Source: an uncultured Dehalococcoidia bacterium (GTDB lineage: Bacteria; Chloroflexota; Dehalococcoidia; Lucifugimonadales; UBA3495). From it: DNA of 64,000 bases. The notes below the pieces were generated by a model that was given only the letters and a program-made list of their open reading frames with translations, did no database searches and was not told the origin of the DNA. The position numbers and the translations under genes are program-made. Shown one piece after another: positions 1-8,171 of this stretch. The stretch spans positions 115,717-179,716 of the forward strand of contig CATQHB010000002.1 in NCBI GenBank assembly GCA_958295765.1, written 5' to 3'. Each line of letters opens with the position of its first letter. The stretch's first letter is position 1.

Positions 1-306
1 TTTAACCTGGTTATCCGTGCCGCAATTCTTGCTCTGACTTGGGCTTTTATCCTGGCTATTGGCGTTGGACTCAATTGGCTGATAGACTGGGTATTGAAGA
101 CTTTAATGGCGCCGGAATATACCAGGAACATTCTAGAGCAAATAGTCTTTGCCTTTATCATATTCCTGGGGCTTGCGGTCACATTGACCAGTATCAAGGA
201 TATATTTATCCTGACTAAAGCCGGGCTGCGCAACCCCTCAACCAATTTGTCCGGCAAACCTTCTGGAGAACCCAATGATGAAGGTCAAAAAACTCCTTCC
301 GATTGA
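1..306 (+). CDS. Membrane protein, N-terminus outside window
   Basis: The frame is open from the first base, so the beginning of the gene is cut off; about 101 residues are visible. Two hydrophobic segments can be seen, one in the first 25 residues and one around residues 45-62 (a run like FAFIIFLGLAVTL), followed by a hydrophilic Ser/Pro/Gly-rich tail. It looks like the C-terminal part of a small integral membrane protein. The last 32 bases overlap the start of the next gene, which suggests translational coupling. I recognise no family. Confidence 0.6.
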   Translation, partial: FNLVIRAAILALTWAFILAIGVGLNWLIDWVLKTLMAPEYTRNILEQIVFAFIIFLGLAVTLTSIKDIFILTKAGLRNPSTNLSGKPSGEPNDEGQKTPSD

Positions 307-874
307 AGAACTCATCGGGGCTATAATCTACGCCACCGTCCTGATGCTTTTGCTGGCGCTTGTCCGGCATCCGGTAGCTGAATGGGCGATAACGGCTGCC
401 GTATTGTACGTGTTTATCTGGCTGTCCAGAGAGGTTATTGCAGGTCTGGCCCTGTGGCTCTCGAAGAGCTTAATTCGTTATGGAGAACGGATTTCCCAAA
501 GGCTCGGCGTTGAGATGTCCGATTATCAACCGGCCAGAATTAACCCCATCGGCAAAATCATCACCGTTATTATGACTGTCCTGTTGTTCAGCGCCATCAT
601 TGGCATTGCCTTTAACTTGGGCGGCCTTGCCGTCAGTAGTGTCGGCCTCACTCCCCTGCCGGCTTACTTCCCCTGGATTGCCTGGGGGCTTGCCATTACC
701 GGATTGGCAGGATCATCCTGCATATTCGGACTGATCGCCTTGGTATTTTTTGCCGTTGACCGCCGGCCCGATACAGTTAACCCGAGGTTCAGACAATTTC
801 ACGCCGTTACCCGGGAAGTGGATACCAGCATCCGCAGCAGGGCCTTAACCCTTACTTCCCCCGCAACCCCCTAA
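275..874 (+). CDS. Hypothetical multi-pass membrane protein
   Basis: 199 residues with about four membrane segments (roughly 13-30, 36-61, 94-116 and 133-160) separated by a basic, amphipathic loop at 62-92. Two ATG codons in tandem start the frame; either could be used. It overlaps the preceding membrane-protein gene by 32 bases, so the two are probably made together and may form one complex. No catalytic motif or family signature is visible, so no function is assigned. Confidence 0.65.
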   Translation: MMKVKKLLPIEELIGAIIYATVLMLLLALVRHPVAEWAITAAVLYVFIWLSREVIAGLALWLSKSLIRYGERISQRLGVEMSDYQPARINPIGKIITVIMTVLLFSAIIGIAFNLGGLAVSSVGLTPLPAYFPWIAWGLAITGLAGSSCIFGLIALVFFAVDRRPDTVNPRFRQFHAVTREVDTSIRSRALTLTSPATP

Positions 875-876
875 CG

Positions 877-910
877 GAAAGGGGGGCAGGTATAAACCCG
901 CCCCCCTTTC
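877..910. terminator. GC-rich stem-loop between convergent genes
   Basis: An 11-bp perfect stem (GAAAGGGGGGC at 877-887 with its complement at 900-910) and a 12-nt loop lie directly after the stop codon of the membrane protein and before the end of the convergent propeller gene. There is no clear T-tract on either side, so termination is inferred from position and stem strength only. Confidence 0.45.
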
Positions 911-924
911 GGCGTCCAGCATGG

Positions 925-1899
925 TCAGTTAGGGGTCCAGGCCAGGGCGCGTACCTCGGTGAACTCTTTTTTGATTTTGTCCCAGGTATCGCCGCCGTCC
1001 TGGCTGCGGTAGAGTTCGCCGTAAACGCTGTTTGCCAGAATCAAGTCGGGGTCGGCCGGGTTGGTGGCGAAGTTCCATACCGGCGAGTTGGGTTCCACCG
1101 GCAGGGGGCGGGACTCCCAGGACTGGCCGCCGTCGGTGGAGCGTTGAATGGTTCCGGTGTTGCCGATGGCCGCGTCCCCGGTGGCGGCGAACAGCACCTG
1201 CGGGTTGTCGGGCTTGACCGCGACCCAGCGGCAGTAGGGGAAGGGGAAGGCGCTGGTGCTCGTCAGGGATTGGAAGGTTTCCCCATCGTCCTGGCTGGCA
1301 AAGATTTCCCGGGGCGTGCTGACCAGGACGGTTTTCTGCTCGCCCAGGCTGTAGGCCATGCCGTGAATGTCCGGGTTGGTAATGCCCTGGCGCACCTGGC
1401 TCCAGGTATCCCCGCCGTCCCGGCTGCGATACACCCCGTCAATCTCCACGCCGGCCAGCACCGTGTCCCGGTCCACCGGGTCCACCAGCAGCGCGGTCAC
1501 CCGGGGCGGGCCGATGGCACACTCCTGGGTGATGTCCGCCGCCAGCTTTTCCCAATTCCGGCCGCCATCCCTGGAGCGGAAAAGGTAGGGCGGGCTGGTG
1601 CCGGCAAAGATGGTGTCGGAGTCGGCGGGGTCAACCGCGATGGCCCAGATACGCAGGCCGTCCATCGGGGAATCCAGTTTTGACCAGTTCAGCCCGGAGT
1701 CATCGCTGCGGTAAATGCCGTTGTCGGCGCCGGCGTACACCACGTTGGGACTCCGGGCGTCCACGGCCAACGCCCGCACTTGGGATTCGCCGGGAAAGGG
1801 GCTACCGATGCGGCGCCAGCTTTCCCCGGCGTCGGCGCTGTGGAAAAGTCCGGCGCCGGTGGTGCCCACCAGGATGCTGTAGTTTGCTGCCATTGCCAT
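925..1899 (-). CDS. Asp-box (BNR) repeat beta-propeller protein
   Basis: 324 residues containing seven Asp-box/BNR motifs of the S-x-D-x-G-x-x-W/F type (SADAGESW, SDDSGLNW, SRDGGRNW, SRDGGDTW, SQDDGETF, STDGGQSW, SQDGGDTW), evenly spaced at about 40-45 residues. This is the pattern of a seven-bladed propeller related to sialidase, sortilin/VPS10 and Ycf48-like folds. No signal peptide or sialidase catalytic set (Arg triad) is evident, so an enzymatic role is not supported; such proteins are usually binding scaffolds. The start is set by a GGGAGGTAA ribosome-binding site before ATG at 1899. The gene stands alone on the minus strand. Confidence 0.85.
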   Translation of the reverse strand: MAMAANYSILVGTTGAGLFHSADAGESWRRIGSPFPGESQVRALAVDARSPNVVYAGADNGIYRSDDSGLNWSKLDSPMDGLRIWAIAVDPADSDTIFAGTSPPYLFRSRDGGRNWEKLAADITQECAIGPPRVTALLVDPVDRDTVLAGVEIDGVYRSRDGGDTWSQVRQGITNPDIHGMAYSLGEQKTVLVSTPREIFASQDDGETFQSLTSTSAFPFPYCRWVAVKPDNPQVLFAATGDAAIGNTGTIQRSTDGGQSWESRPLPVEPNSPVWNFATNPADPDLILANSVYGELYRSQDGGDTWDKIKKEFTEVRALAWTPN

Positions 1900-1998
1900 T
1901 GCCGTTACCTCCCTGTAAGTATTTGGGGCGGTGGCCTGACCCCGGTTCGGCCGGTTCTGCGGGGATGGGCCGGAGCCGGGGCGCTTAAAAGTTCAACG

Positions 1999-2110
1999 TC
2001 ATTCCGAGCGGAGCGAGGAATCTAAACTCCGGCATCAGCGAGGTTTCTGCCGGAACCGGAAACTGGCAAGGGCCTGGCATTTTAGATTCCTCCCTGCGGT
2101 CGGAATGACA
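1999..2110. repeat. D96 inverted-arm repeat
   Basis: Element bounded by TCATTCCGA...GGAATCTAAA on the left and TTTAGATTCCTCCC...GGAATGACA on the right, so the arms are inverted copies of each other around a variable core. Four further copies occur in this window (near 11220, 27565, 55567, 61987), always intergenic. No coding content. Confidence 0.8.
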
Positions 2111-2187
2111 GACTAATCGGTGGGAATGACTCGGTAAAATGGTCGGAATGACATACCAAATGCGTAACTCCTATACCAATATCAAAC

Positions 2188-2310
2188 CCGCTCATGGTAA
2201 CAATATCCGCTCATAGTGTGCCAAAACCCTCTCACGGTGAACAATACCCGCTCATGGTGAGCTTGTCGAACCACCCCAATGCCGCCCTTCGACAAGCTCA
2301 GGGTGATCGG
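2188..2310. repeat. SA repeat cluster with degenerate units
   Basis: A graded series of CGCTCATGGT-like units (around 2188, 2208, 2230 and 2249) becomes a full SA unit (CGCTCATGGTGAGCTTGTCG) and is followed by the opposite-orientation form CTTCGACAAGCTCAGG at about 2287. Together with the D96 element it fills the 430-bp gap between the propeller and VOC genes. I see no gene in the gap. Confidence 0.75.
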
Positions 2311-2329
2311 ATCTGTCAACTCGGCCGGC

Positions 2330-2830
2330 TCAGGCGGTAGCTACCGCGTCCCGGGCCAGGTCGGCGTCCCACGGCCCGGACAGGCGGCCCTTTTGGGTGC
2401 CGCCAATCATGTAGCCGCTTTCGTCATGACCCCACTGGCTGGCCGGCATCTCGTAGGAAAGCTCGATGCCGTTGCCGTCGGGGTCGCGGATGTAGATGCC
2501 GATGGCGTGGCCGTGGTCGGACACCCGCTCAATGGCGATGTCCTTCTCCTTGACCCGGTGATAAAGCTCCTTCAAGTCATCCAGGCTGTGCATATACCAG
2601 GCCATGTGGTTCAGCCCCACCTGACCCCGCTGCGGCCCCATCGCATCCTCCCCCACCTCGACCAGGGCAATCTCGTGGGAGTTCCCGACGTCGGCGCTCA
2701 TAAAAGCGGCGCGGCCAGGGGTGAAACCGTGGGTATGCAGCCCCAGCAGGTCGGCATACCAGTCGCGGGCGCGCGCCGCGTTACGCACAAAGATGTTGAC
2801 GTGGCCTAACTGTCTCGGCGTGTACCCCAT
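2330..2830 (-). CDS. VOC-fold (glyoxalase/extradiol dioxygenase-like) protein
   Basis: 166 residues. The vicinal oxygen chelate fold is shown by the opening GHVNIFVRN-A-RDWYADLLGL pattern, a central LNHMAWY segment and the closing RDPDGNGIELSYE, which supply the usual two His and one Glu metal ligands. This layout is close to ring-cleaving dioxygenases and glyoxalase-type enzymes; the substrate cannot be read from the sequence. I chose ATG at 2830 because TAAGGAGGATATT precedes it; a longer frame upstream lacks a ribosome-binding site. It is monocistronic, one of four VOC genes in the window. Confidence 0.85.
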   Translation of the reverse strand: MGYTPRQLGHVNIFVRNAARARDWYADLLGLHTHGFTPGRAAFMSADVGNSHEIALVEVGEDAMGPQRGQVGLNHMAWYMHSLDDLKELYHRVKEKDIAIERVSDHGHAIGIYIRDPDGNGIELSYEMPASQWGHDESGYMIGGTQKGRLSGPWDADLARDAVATA

Positions 2831-2962
2831 AATATCCTCCTTATTCAGTGGGCGTTGGCTTATCCCGGCAATTATATCAACCGGCCAACCGGGAAACAAT
2901 CACGGAAAACGTAATGCCGGGGCCGGCGCCAAGATAGTTGCAAAGTCGCCGATTTGACCTCT

Positions 2963-3036
2963 CCGCTCATCCTGAGCTTGTCGAAGGATAAACCGTCGGG
3001 TAGGGGATGATGGTTCGACAAGCTCACCATGAGCGG
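2963..3036. repeat. SA inverted pair
   Basis: CGCTCATCCTGAGCTTGTCG and, about 35 bases on, GTTCGACAAGCTCACCATGA: two SA units facing each other, able to form a long hairpin. Sits in the intergenic space upstream of the VOC gene. Confidence 0.8.
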
Positions 3037-3039
3037 TTT

Positions 3040-3110
3040 TTGTTGGCATTTCTTGCCGGGCCGGGCTTTGTTGGCCGGTAGGGGCGGTTCGCGAACCGCC
3101 CCTACTACTT
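3040..3110. repeat. GC palindrome of the M203 group (short variant)
   Basis: A 28-bp perfect palindrome (3078-3105, arms GTAGGGGCGGTTCG) preceded by TTGTTGGCATTTCTTGCCGG. The same palindrome with a related left flank recurs at 27738-27765, where full terminal repeats are present; this copy is therefore read as a decayed short variant of that element. Confidence 0.7.
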
Positions 3111-3151
3111 GGCGCCGGCCTGATGTAACTCCAGGATAATCGCACCTACCC

Positions 3152-4642
3152 TTACCGCCCATACTCCGGCAGGCTTTCCAGGGATTCAAGCAAGTCCAGG
3201 GTCAGGGTTGCCACGTTGCCCAGCAGCGCGGGGTTGACGTACTCCAGCGTGTCCTGCGGGGTGTGGATGCGGGATGAGTCGTCCGAGTGGAAGTAGATAA
3301 CCGGAACCCAGGCGTCCCGAAAGCTGGCGTGGTCGCTGCTGCTGCCCCGGTTGCCGCGCCCGACGGTGAGGGCAATTCCCTCCCGGTCAGCGGTTTCCGC
3401 TACGGGAGCGGTCAGCCACCGGTCGCCGGTGGCGTGCAGGCTGCTCCCGCCGCCTACCGAATCCAGGTTCACCATTGCCCTAATCTCGGCCAGTTCCCCG
3501 TCGGTCAATTGGGCCACGTAATGCCGGCTGCCGTGCAGCCCGGTCTCCTCGGAGCCAAAGGCAATAAACCGCAGGGTGAAGGGGAAAGACCGGCCGGCCA
3601 ACTCCCCGGCCAGGGCCAGCAGCGCCCCGGTGCCCGAGGCGTTGTCGTTGGCCCCGTCCACCCCCGGCACGGTATCGTAGTGCGCCCCGACCACCACCAC
3701 GCCGTCCCCGGTGCTTGGCAACTCGGCGATTACGTTCCGGGACTGCTCGGCCCGTTCCTCTACCGTAACGGTAACTTGAACCGGGACGCCGGGCAGGAGT
3801 TCCCGCAAGCGGGTGCCGTCTGCCCGGGCAATCGCCACGGCGGGAATGTCGCCGGCGGCCCCCAGGGTTCCCCGGAAGCCGCCGGGACGGTTGTTGAACA
3901 CGATAGCCGCCACCGCTCCGGCCTCGGCAACCTGGTTCACCTTGCTGCGGAAGGTAATCTCGCCCCGCTCAATCAATGCAACCTTACCGTCCAGACCCCC
4001 GGAGGGCAGATCCTCGGCCCGGCCCAGCCCGACGAACACCAGCGGGCCGGAGACCTCCCAAAAGGCCGAGCCATCCAGGGGAAAGGCTGGAATCTCCTCC
4101 GCTGCCGCCCCATCCGGCAAGGTGAGGCTCAGGCGGGAGGCCGGGGCCGGCCGCTCAAACTCCTGCAAGGCCGGGCGGTAGCCCAACTCGGTGAAACGGG
4201 CCAGCAGGTACTCGGCGGCCTCTAATTCCTGTTCCGTCGCGCTGGCCCTGGCCCCCAAGCCCTCCGCCAAGTCCCGCAGATAGCCAAAGGCCGTGTCGGC
4301 CAGACGGTTCCGGTCGGCGGTGTTGGCCGGGGCCGGGGTTGGTGGTGTTGCGGTTGCCGTTGGTGGCGGCGGCGATGCTGATGGCGTTGGCGGCGGTCGA
4401 GTTGAAGTCGGCGCCGGCGTGGGTTCCTCTTGGATAACCGGTTGGGGAGCCGGTTGGGGGGGCGAGGTTGGCCGTTCCGGGTGCGCCGTCGCCGTAAGTG
4501 TTGGAGTGTGCGTAGGGGTAGGCGCGTCTGTGGGCGCGCCGGCAACGCACCCGGTTGCCACCAGCCAGGCCAGGGTCAACCCGGTCAGGATGAGGACGGT
4601 CGCCGGGGATTTTTTCACCACGCTAGATGTCCGCCCCGGCAT
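3152..4642 (-). CDS. M28-family zinc metallopeptidase, lipoprotein with PA domain
   Basis: 496 residues. An N-terminal hydrophobic segment (13-30) ends at a lipobox (VATG-Cys32), so it is probably a membrane-anchored lipoprotein. Residues 36-108 are a Pro/Thr-rich spacer. A protease-associated insert is seen at about 180-300, and the M28 zinc site follows: His321 and Asp333 (AHYDT...ANDNASG), Glu365/366 (SEETG), Asp394 (NLDS) and His460 (RIHTPQD). It is thus an extracellular aminopeptidase or carboxypeptidase of the peptidase M28/aminopeptidase Y group. Its start overlaps the end of the upstream JAMM peptidase gene by 20 bases, indicating co-translation. GTG codons a few residues in are alternative starts. 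Confidence 0.9.
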   Translation of the reverse strand: MPGRTSSVVKKSPATVLILTGLTLAWLVATGCVAGAPTDAPTPTHTPTLTATAHPERPTSPPQPAPQPVIQEEPTPAPTSTRPPPTPSASPPPPTATATPPTPAPANTADRNRLADTAFGYLRDLAEGLGARASATEQELEAAEYLLARFTELGYRPALQEFERPAPASRLSLTLPDGAAAEEIPAFPLDGSAFWEVSGPLVFVGLGRAEDLPSGGLDGKVALIERGEITFRSKVNQVAEAGAVAAIVFNNRPGGFRGTLGAAGDIPAVAIARADGTRLRELLPGVPVQVTVTVEERAEQSRNVIAELPSTGDGVVVVGAHYDTVPGVDGANDNASGTGALLALAGELAGRSFPFTLRFIAFGSEETGLHGSRHYVAQLTDGELAEIRAMVNLDSVGGGSSLHATGDRWLTAPVAETADREGIALTVGRGNRGSSSDHASFRDAWVPVIYFHSDDSSRIHTPQDTLEYVNPALLGNVATLTLDLLESLESLPEYGR

Positions 4643-5168
4643 AGCGGGCTATTTCCGCAAAACCGCTTGCCGGCTCCGACCAGGCAAAGAGGGCCGCCGC
4701 CACCACCCGTTGGCCGTCAATGCCCACCACCAATTGCTGCACCGGATAGGCCGGGCCGTCGCCCCAGGGACTGGCCGCCACCGTCCGGTCGGTGTCGGAA
4801 AAGTAGGCCCGCCCGTTGGGGTGAGAATGGTAAATGACCAGCGCCGGCTGCGCTCCGTCCAGGCTGCGGTTCAGTTCCAGCAAGTCCTCGCCGGTGAAAA
4901 CGTAGGCGGTCTCGGCGGTGCGCTCGGCGGCGGTGGGGTGGATGGCCCGGTTGCCGGGAATGTTTTCTCCACCCTGGGCGTTGACGCAGGGGCGGATAGT
5001 AGTCGCCGCGCCGCCGTCCCGGGGGCCGGACAGCCACCCGCAGCACTCGGCGGGATAGCTGCGGCGCGCCTCCCGGTACACCGCCGCCAGCAGGCCGGGG
5101 GGAATCTCAACCGGTTGGGCAAGTTGGGCAGCATTGACCGGTTCGGCCGGTTCCAGCGTTCCGGGCAT
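4623..5168 (-). CDS. JAMM/MPN-domain (Mov34/PAD-1 type) metallopeptidase
   Basis: 181 residues. The JAMM zinc motif is complete: Glu41 (PAECCGW), then His114-Ser-His116-Pro and, seven residues on, Ser124-x-x-Asp127. Prokaryotic members of this family remove ubiquitin-like proteins (ThiS/MoaD/SAMP type) or act in sulfur-carrier maturation. No ubiquitin-like protein or E1 gene lies beside it; its partner is the overlapping M28 lipoprotein gene downstream. Start chosen at ATG 5168 after AAGAGAGGATTTGTT; an in-frame ATG at 5210 lacks such a site. Confidence 0.88.
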   Translation of the reverse strand: MPGTLEPAEPVNAAQLAQPVEIPPGLLAAVYREARRSYPAECCGWLSGPRDGGAATTIRPCVNAQGGENIPGNRAIHPTAAERTAETAYVFTGEDLLELNRSLDGAQPALVIYHSHPNGRAYFSDTDRTVAASPWGDGPAYPVQQLVVGIDGQRVVAAALFAWSEPASGFAEIARYAGADI

Positions 5169-5229
5169 AACAAATCCTCTCTTGGGTAGTTTGGGCCGGC
5201 CAGTTACCATAAATCCGGCGATGGGTTAT

Positions 5230-5278
5230 TTCCGTAGAATTAACGGAAGTATATCGGTTTCCTTCATAATTTCATCAA
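5230..5278 (-). promoter_or_regulatory. Possible promoter and operator upstream of the JAMM gene
   Basis: On the minus strand TTGATG (5273-5278) and TATACT (5248-5253) are separated by 19 bases, slightly long for a sigma-70 promoter. Right after the -10 lies a 6-bp inverted repeat TTCCGT-7-ACGGAA (5230-5248), placed where a repressor could bind. Both calls rest on sequence resemblance only. Confidence 0.35.
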
Positions 5279-5367
5279 GATTTGCACCTACACTGGTAAG
5301 CAGTTATCCATTGGAGTCGGTCAAGAGCCGAAAGACCCGGCCTAATCCCCCGGGGAGGGATAGAACA

Positions 5368-5547
5368 ATGACGCAGAATGTAACCAGGCTCTATTTCAAG
5401 GCTTGCCTCAAGTGTGGCGGCGATATGTACCTGGACCGGGACGTTTACGGAACCTTTCAGAAATGCTTGCAGTGCGGGCGGATTGTTGACCTGGAGGTAA
5501 GCCCGACCTTTGCGCGCAAGCCGGAAGGGGGCAAGCTGGCGGCCTAG
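5368..5547 (+). CDS. Small zinc-ribbon protein
   Basis: 59 residues with two CxxC pairs (Cys13/Cys16 and Cys33/Cys36) spaced 16 residues apart, the standard geometry for a single zinc-ribbon knuckle pair. The first pair is followed by a Gly-Gly-Asp turn and the second by Gly-Arg, as in many small transcription-associated or RNA-associated ribbons. The start ATG 5368 is set by GGGGAGGGA seven bases upstream. It is transcribed away from the JAMM gene. Function unknown. Confidence 0.75.
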   Translation: MTQNVTRLYFKACLKCGGDMYLDRDVYGTFQKCLQCGRIVDLEVSPTFARKPEGGKLAA

Positions 5548-5568
5548 ACCGGGTTGCCGCTTTTCTCC

Positions 5569-5829
5569 CGCTCATCCTGAGCTTGTCGAAGGACGAACTG
5601 TCATTCCGTCCTACCCGTCGTTCCGGCGAAAGCCGGAATCCAGAACTCGCTGTAGCCGGCTCACCCTTTTCCGGGGGATTTCCTGGATTCCGGCTTTCGC
5701 CGGAACGACGGTTGCTTGGGTTACCCTGGTTAAGACGCGATTGCCCTGTCTCTCTCCGCTCATCCTGAGCTTGTCGAAGGACGGACCGTTGGGTAAGGGA
5801 TGATGGTTCGACAAGCTCACCATGAGCGG
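5569..5829. repeat. SA unit, P97 palindrome and SA inverted pair
   Basis: This 385-bp gene-free stretch holds an SA unit (5569-5593), a P97 palindrome (5615-5711; arms CGTTCCGGCGAAAGCCGGAA and its reverse complement) and an SA inverted pair (5757-5829). Apparent reading frames across it on both strands are produced by the repeats and are not considered genes. Confidence 0.85.
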
Positions 5830-5933
5830 ATATTGTTCCTGTGAGCAGACTTCGTTCTGGTGAGCGGATTTTGTTCCTGGCGCAGACTTTGCCTATACCC
5901 GCCCCCGCACTCCCGGAGTGCCGGGCAAAGCGG

Positions 5934-6398
5934 TCAGCCGACGCGCTGGCCGCCGGTGCGGTTCCGGTGTTCGGCGTAATCGTGAACCACCTGTTCCTGT
6001 TCCCTGGTCTGGATGGAGCGGGGCCGCAGTTCACGAACCAGGTCGATGGCCCGCTGCGGTTCGTAGCCCATATAGACCAGGTAGGCGGCCAGCACCGTCC
6101 CGGTTCTGCCGATGCCGGCGTAGCAGGTAACCACCACCGGCCGCTCATAGTTCTCAATCTGGTCCTCAATCCACCGGGCCATCCGGTCAATTTGTTCCAG
6201 GGTGGGGGCGGAGAAATCGGGCACCGGCTCATAGAGGTCGTGCAGATGCCATAGCTCGGCAGAGATGGTGTTCTGCTCCATCCGCAGCACGGCCCGGATG
6301 TCCTGGCGGTGGAAGTAGATTAAATCGCGCCGGCTGGTGGGGCCCATGGCGCCGGCCAGGTAGCCCTCCAGCACCCAACTGAAGTTCAAGTGTTCCAA
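5934..6398 (-). CDS. Dual-specificity/protein-tyrosine phosphatase-like protein
   Basis: 154 residues with the cysteine-phosphatase P-loop CX5R (Cys92-Y-A-G-I-G-Arg98-T-G) and a likely general-acid loop PVPDFSAPT around Asp61, typical of small dual-specificity phosphatases. The residue before the catalytic Cys is Thr rather than the usual His, a conservative oddity. It should hydrolyse phosphate esters on proteins, nucleotides or lipids in the cytoplasm. Start is a TTG at 6398 with GGGAG upstream; no better ATG exists near the conserved N-terminus. Confidence 0.82.
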   Translation of the reverse strand: MEHLNFSWVLEGYLAGAMGPTSRRDLIYFHRQDIRAVLRMEQNTISAELWHLHDLYEPVPDFSAPTLEQIDRMARWIEDQIENYERPVVVTCYAGIGRTGTVLAAYLVYMGYEPQRAIDLVRELRPRSIQTREQEQVVHDYAEHRNRTGGQRVG

Positions 6399-6526
6399 GG
6401 TTAATCTCCCGTCAAGTCCGCTTTGGCTATGGCTCTCCGGGTTGCGGCGTTAGGGCCAGCTTGCAACGCCGGGACGCCGGATTTGGGTTCCCGCTTGTGC
6501 CGGAATAACGGTAGGGCGGGGCCAGG

Positions 6527-6880
6527 CTAACCCGCCAGGGTCAGCGCCCGTTCCACAAAGTGGCGCACCGTAGCCCGGTCGGCATCGTACTCATAATCCT
6601 GCATAAACTTGTGGTAATAGTTGGCGTGAAACTTTTCCGCTACCCCGAACTCGGCGCGCAAACTGGTATCACCATACTCCTCGGCAAGCCGGTTCACCGC
6701 CACTTTCAGGTTCCGGTGGTCGTGGAAGGGCCAGCCCCTTTCCTGGGCTATTGCCATTACGACCTGGGCGGCGGCGCCCCACAGCTTTTCCGAGCCTTGC
6801 ATCAGATCCCCGTCAGCAAACTCTAGGTCGGACTTAGCCAGAAATTCCCGCGCCGTTTCCAGGTGTTCGTGTACCAGCAT
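6527..6880 (-). CDS. PaREP1/HEPN-like helical protein
   Basis: 117 residues, all helical, with the pattern A-x-x-F-L-x-x-(G/S)-D-x-x-Q-(G/A)-S-E-K-x-W-G-A-A-A-Q of PaREP1/HEPN-like families. The PaREP1 group is structurally related to HEPN proteins, some of which are RNases or nucleotide-binding partners of nucleotidyltransferases, but no RX4-6H catalytic motif is clear here. A GGAGGGCCGGTT site supports ATG 6880. A second, longer relative is encoded at 25012. Neither has a neighbouring nucleotidyltransferase. Confidence 0.65.
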   Translation of the reverse strand: MLVHEHLETAREFLAKSDLEFADGDLMQGSEKLWGAAAQVVMAIAQERGWPFHDHRNLKVAVNRLAEEYGDTSLRAEFGVAEKFHANYYHKFMQDYEYDADRATVRHFVERALTLAG

Positions 6881-6947
6881 AACCGGCCCTCCTCCTGATT
6901 GCTCAACCGTTATTCCGTCGCGCCCATTGCAGAGGCCGCGCCAGCGC

Positions 6948-7583
6948 CTACTCCTGGGGCGGGGGCCACTCGGTGCCGCCCTCGGAGGGACGTTGTCCCG
7001 GCGCCAGGGCCAGGCCGTCGGCGACCACCTGCTGGAACTCCCGCAGAATGACGTCGCCCCAGTCCTTGGCCTTGCTGACCCGGAAAGCCGTCCGCTTGCC
7101 CCGGGTGGCGGCGCGCTGGTCGTCGGCGGCAGTGCCGGCGGCGGCTACCTCCTGGGCAATGGCATCGTCCATCGCGTCGATCTGCGGCACCAGGGAGCGG
7201 GCCGTCTCGACAAACCGGGAAATCTCGCCCATCTCGGCGTCAAAGGTAACGAACACCGGCACCGTGCCGGCCCGATGCTCCGGCAGAAAGCCGTTGGTCA
7301 ACTCCAACTCATCGTCCCGGCTGAACACTTGCAGCCTCAGCTTGTCGGTGCTGTCGGCCAGGCGCAGGATGGCCGGCGTGGTGCTGAGGGCATCGCCGCA
7401 CCAGTCGGAGGTGAACACCGCCAGGTTCAGCGGCTCGGCCAGGCCGTCAAAGAACGCCTGGGTTTCCGCCGGCACCTCCACCCCGTTGTAGATGTCGATG
7501 AAGGGCTGCTTATTCACCTTGATGTATTCGATATACTCCTGGGTGGTCATCCCCTGGGCAAACTTTTCCGCGGACAGAGCCAT
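6948..7583 (-). CDS. Thioredoxin-fold family protein with single Cys
   Basis: 211 residues. A thioredoxin-like core is visible at about 45-155: a strand followed by TSDWCGDAL at the active-site position, then the cis-Pro-type strand GTVPVFVTF. The second Cys of CxxC is absent (WCGD-A), so it cannot act as a classical dithiol oxidoreductase; this WCGD variant recurs in a branch of thioredoxin-like proteins. The start at 7583 is set by GGAGGTGGCCGAT; the upstream in-frame extension would overlap the preceding gene. It follows the jelly-roll gene by 49 bases and is probably in the same operon. Confidence 0.75.
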   Translation of the reverse strand: MALSAEKFAQGMTTQEYIEYIKVNKQPFIDIYNGVEVPAETQAFFDGLAEPLNLAVFTSDWCGDALSTTPAILRLADSTDKLRLQVFSRDDELELTNGFLPEHRAGTVPVFVTFDAEMGEISRFVETARSLVPQIDAMDDAIAQEVAAAGTAADDQRAATRGKRTAFRVSKAKDWGDVILREFQQVVADGLALAPGQRPSEGGTEWPPPQE

Positions 7584-7632
7584 ATCGGCCACCTCCTTTT
7601 TTGTTTTATCCACGAAGGGACGCGAAGGGCGG

Positions 7633-8157
7633 TTAATAGCCGGGCGTGCGCCACTCAAAGGCCAGGGTGGCGTAGCGGACGAAAACCGCGCCGCCGGGGG
7701 CGCCGATGGGGCCGTTCATTGCCAGCAGGGCGATGGTGTGGCGGTCGCCGGGCTGGGGTTCGGCGCTGACCACCACCCGCTGCGGCACGTTAAACCCCTG
7801 AACGGCGCCCCGGTCCCGGTTGCACTCCCCGTCAATCCAAAGCTCGCCGTAGTCGTCAATGCAGGTCTCAAAGATGCAGCGGGCGCCGGCGATGTCCCGT
7901 CCCGCCACCTGCTCCGGCAGGGTTACCTGAATCCGATACCAGGCAAAGCTGACGCCCCGGGAGTGCCACTCGGTCAAATCCTGGCACACCTCCCAGCCGG
8001 AATCGTCATAATCCACCAGACGGGCCGGGCTGCCCTCCAGTTGAGACACCAGGCCCTCATTAGGTTCACCGGGCACCAGTCCCGGCGCATAGCGCCACAC
8101 CCCGTTGACCGCTTGCAGGTCCGCCGGGTCTTGCAGGTTCAAGTTTCCTCTAGGCAT
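7633..8157 (-). CDS. Jelly-roll sugar-binding-like protein
   Basis: 174 residues resembling the N-terminal beta-sandwich of family 2 glycoside hydrolases and galactose-binding domains: paired Trp and Asp residues in the first half (W-x-Y...DDSGWEV), the FAWYRIQVTLP strand, and the IDDYGELWIDG strand-turn-strand. No catalytic domain is attached, so it is a stand-alone binding module. ATG 8157 follows AAGGAGGTTGCG. It lies between the F420 reductase and the thioredoxin-like gene on the same strand. Confidence 0.6.
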   Translation of the reverse strand: MPRGNLNLQDPADLQAVNGVWRYAPGLVPGEPNEGLVSQLEGSPARLVDYDDSGWEVCQDLTEWHSRGVSFAWYRIQVTLPEQVAGRDIAGARCIFETCIDDYGELWIDGECNRDRGAVQGFNVPQRVVVSAEPQPGDRHTIALLAMNGPIGAPGGAVFVRYATLAFEWRTPGY

Positions 8158-8171
8158 CGCAACCTCCTTTT

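Noticed and set aside
5615-5711. P97 palindromes as intrinsic terminators
   Set aside because: They lack T-tracts, occur far from stop codons and also between divergent genes, so a terminator role is not supported.
5510-5823. Short open frames across the SA and P97 repeats
   Set aside because: They appear at every copy of the repeats with the same translated words (VSLSNHH, SFRRKPESR) and no ribosome-binding site; they are repeat artefacts.
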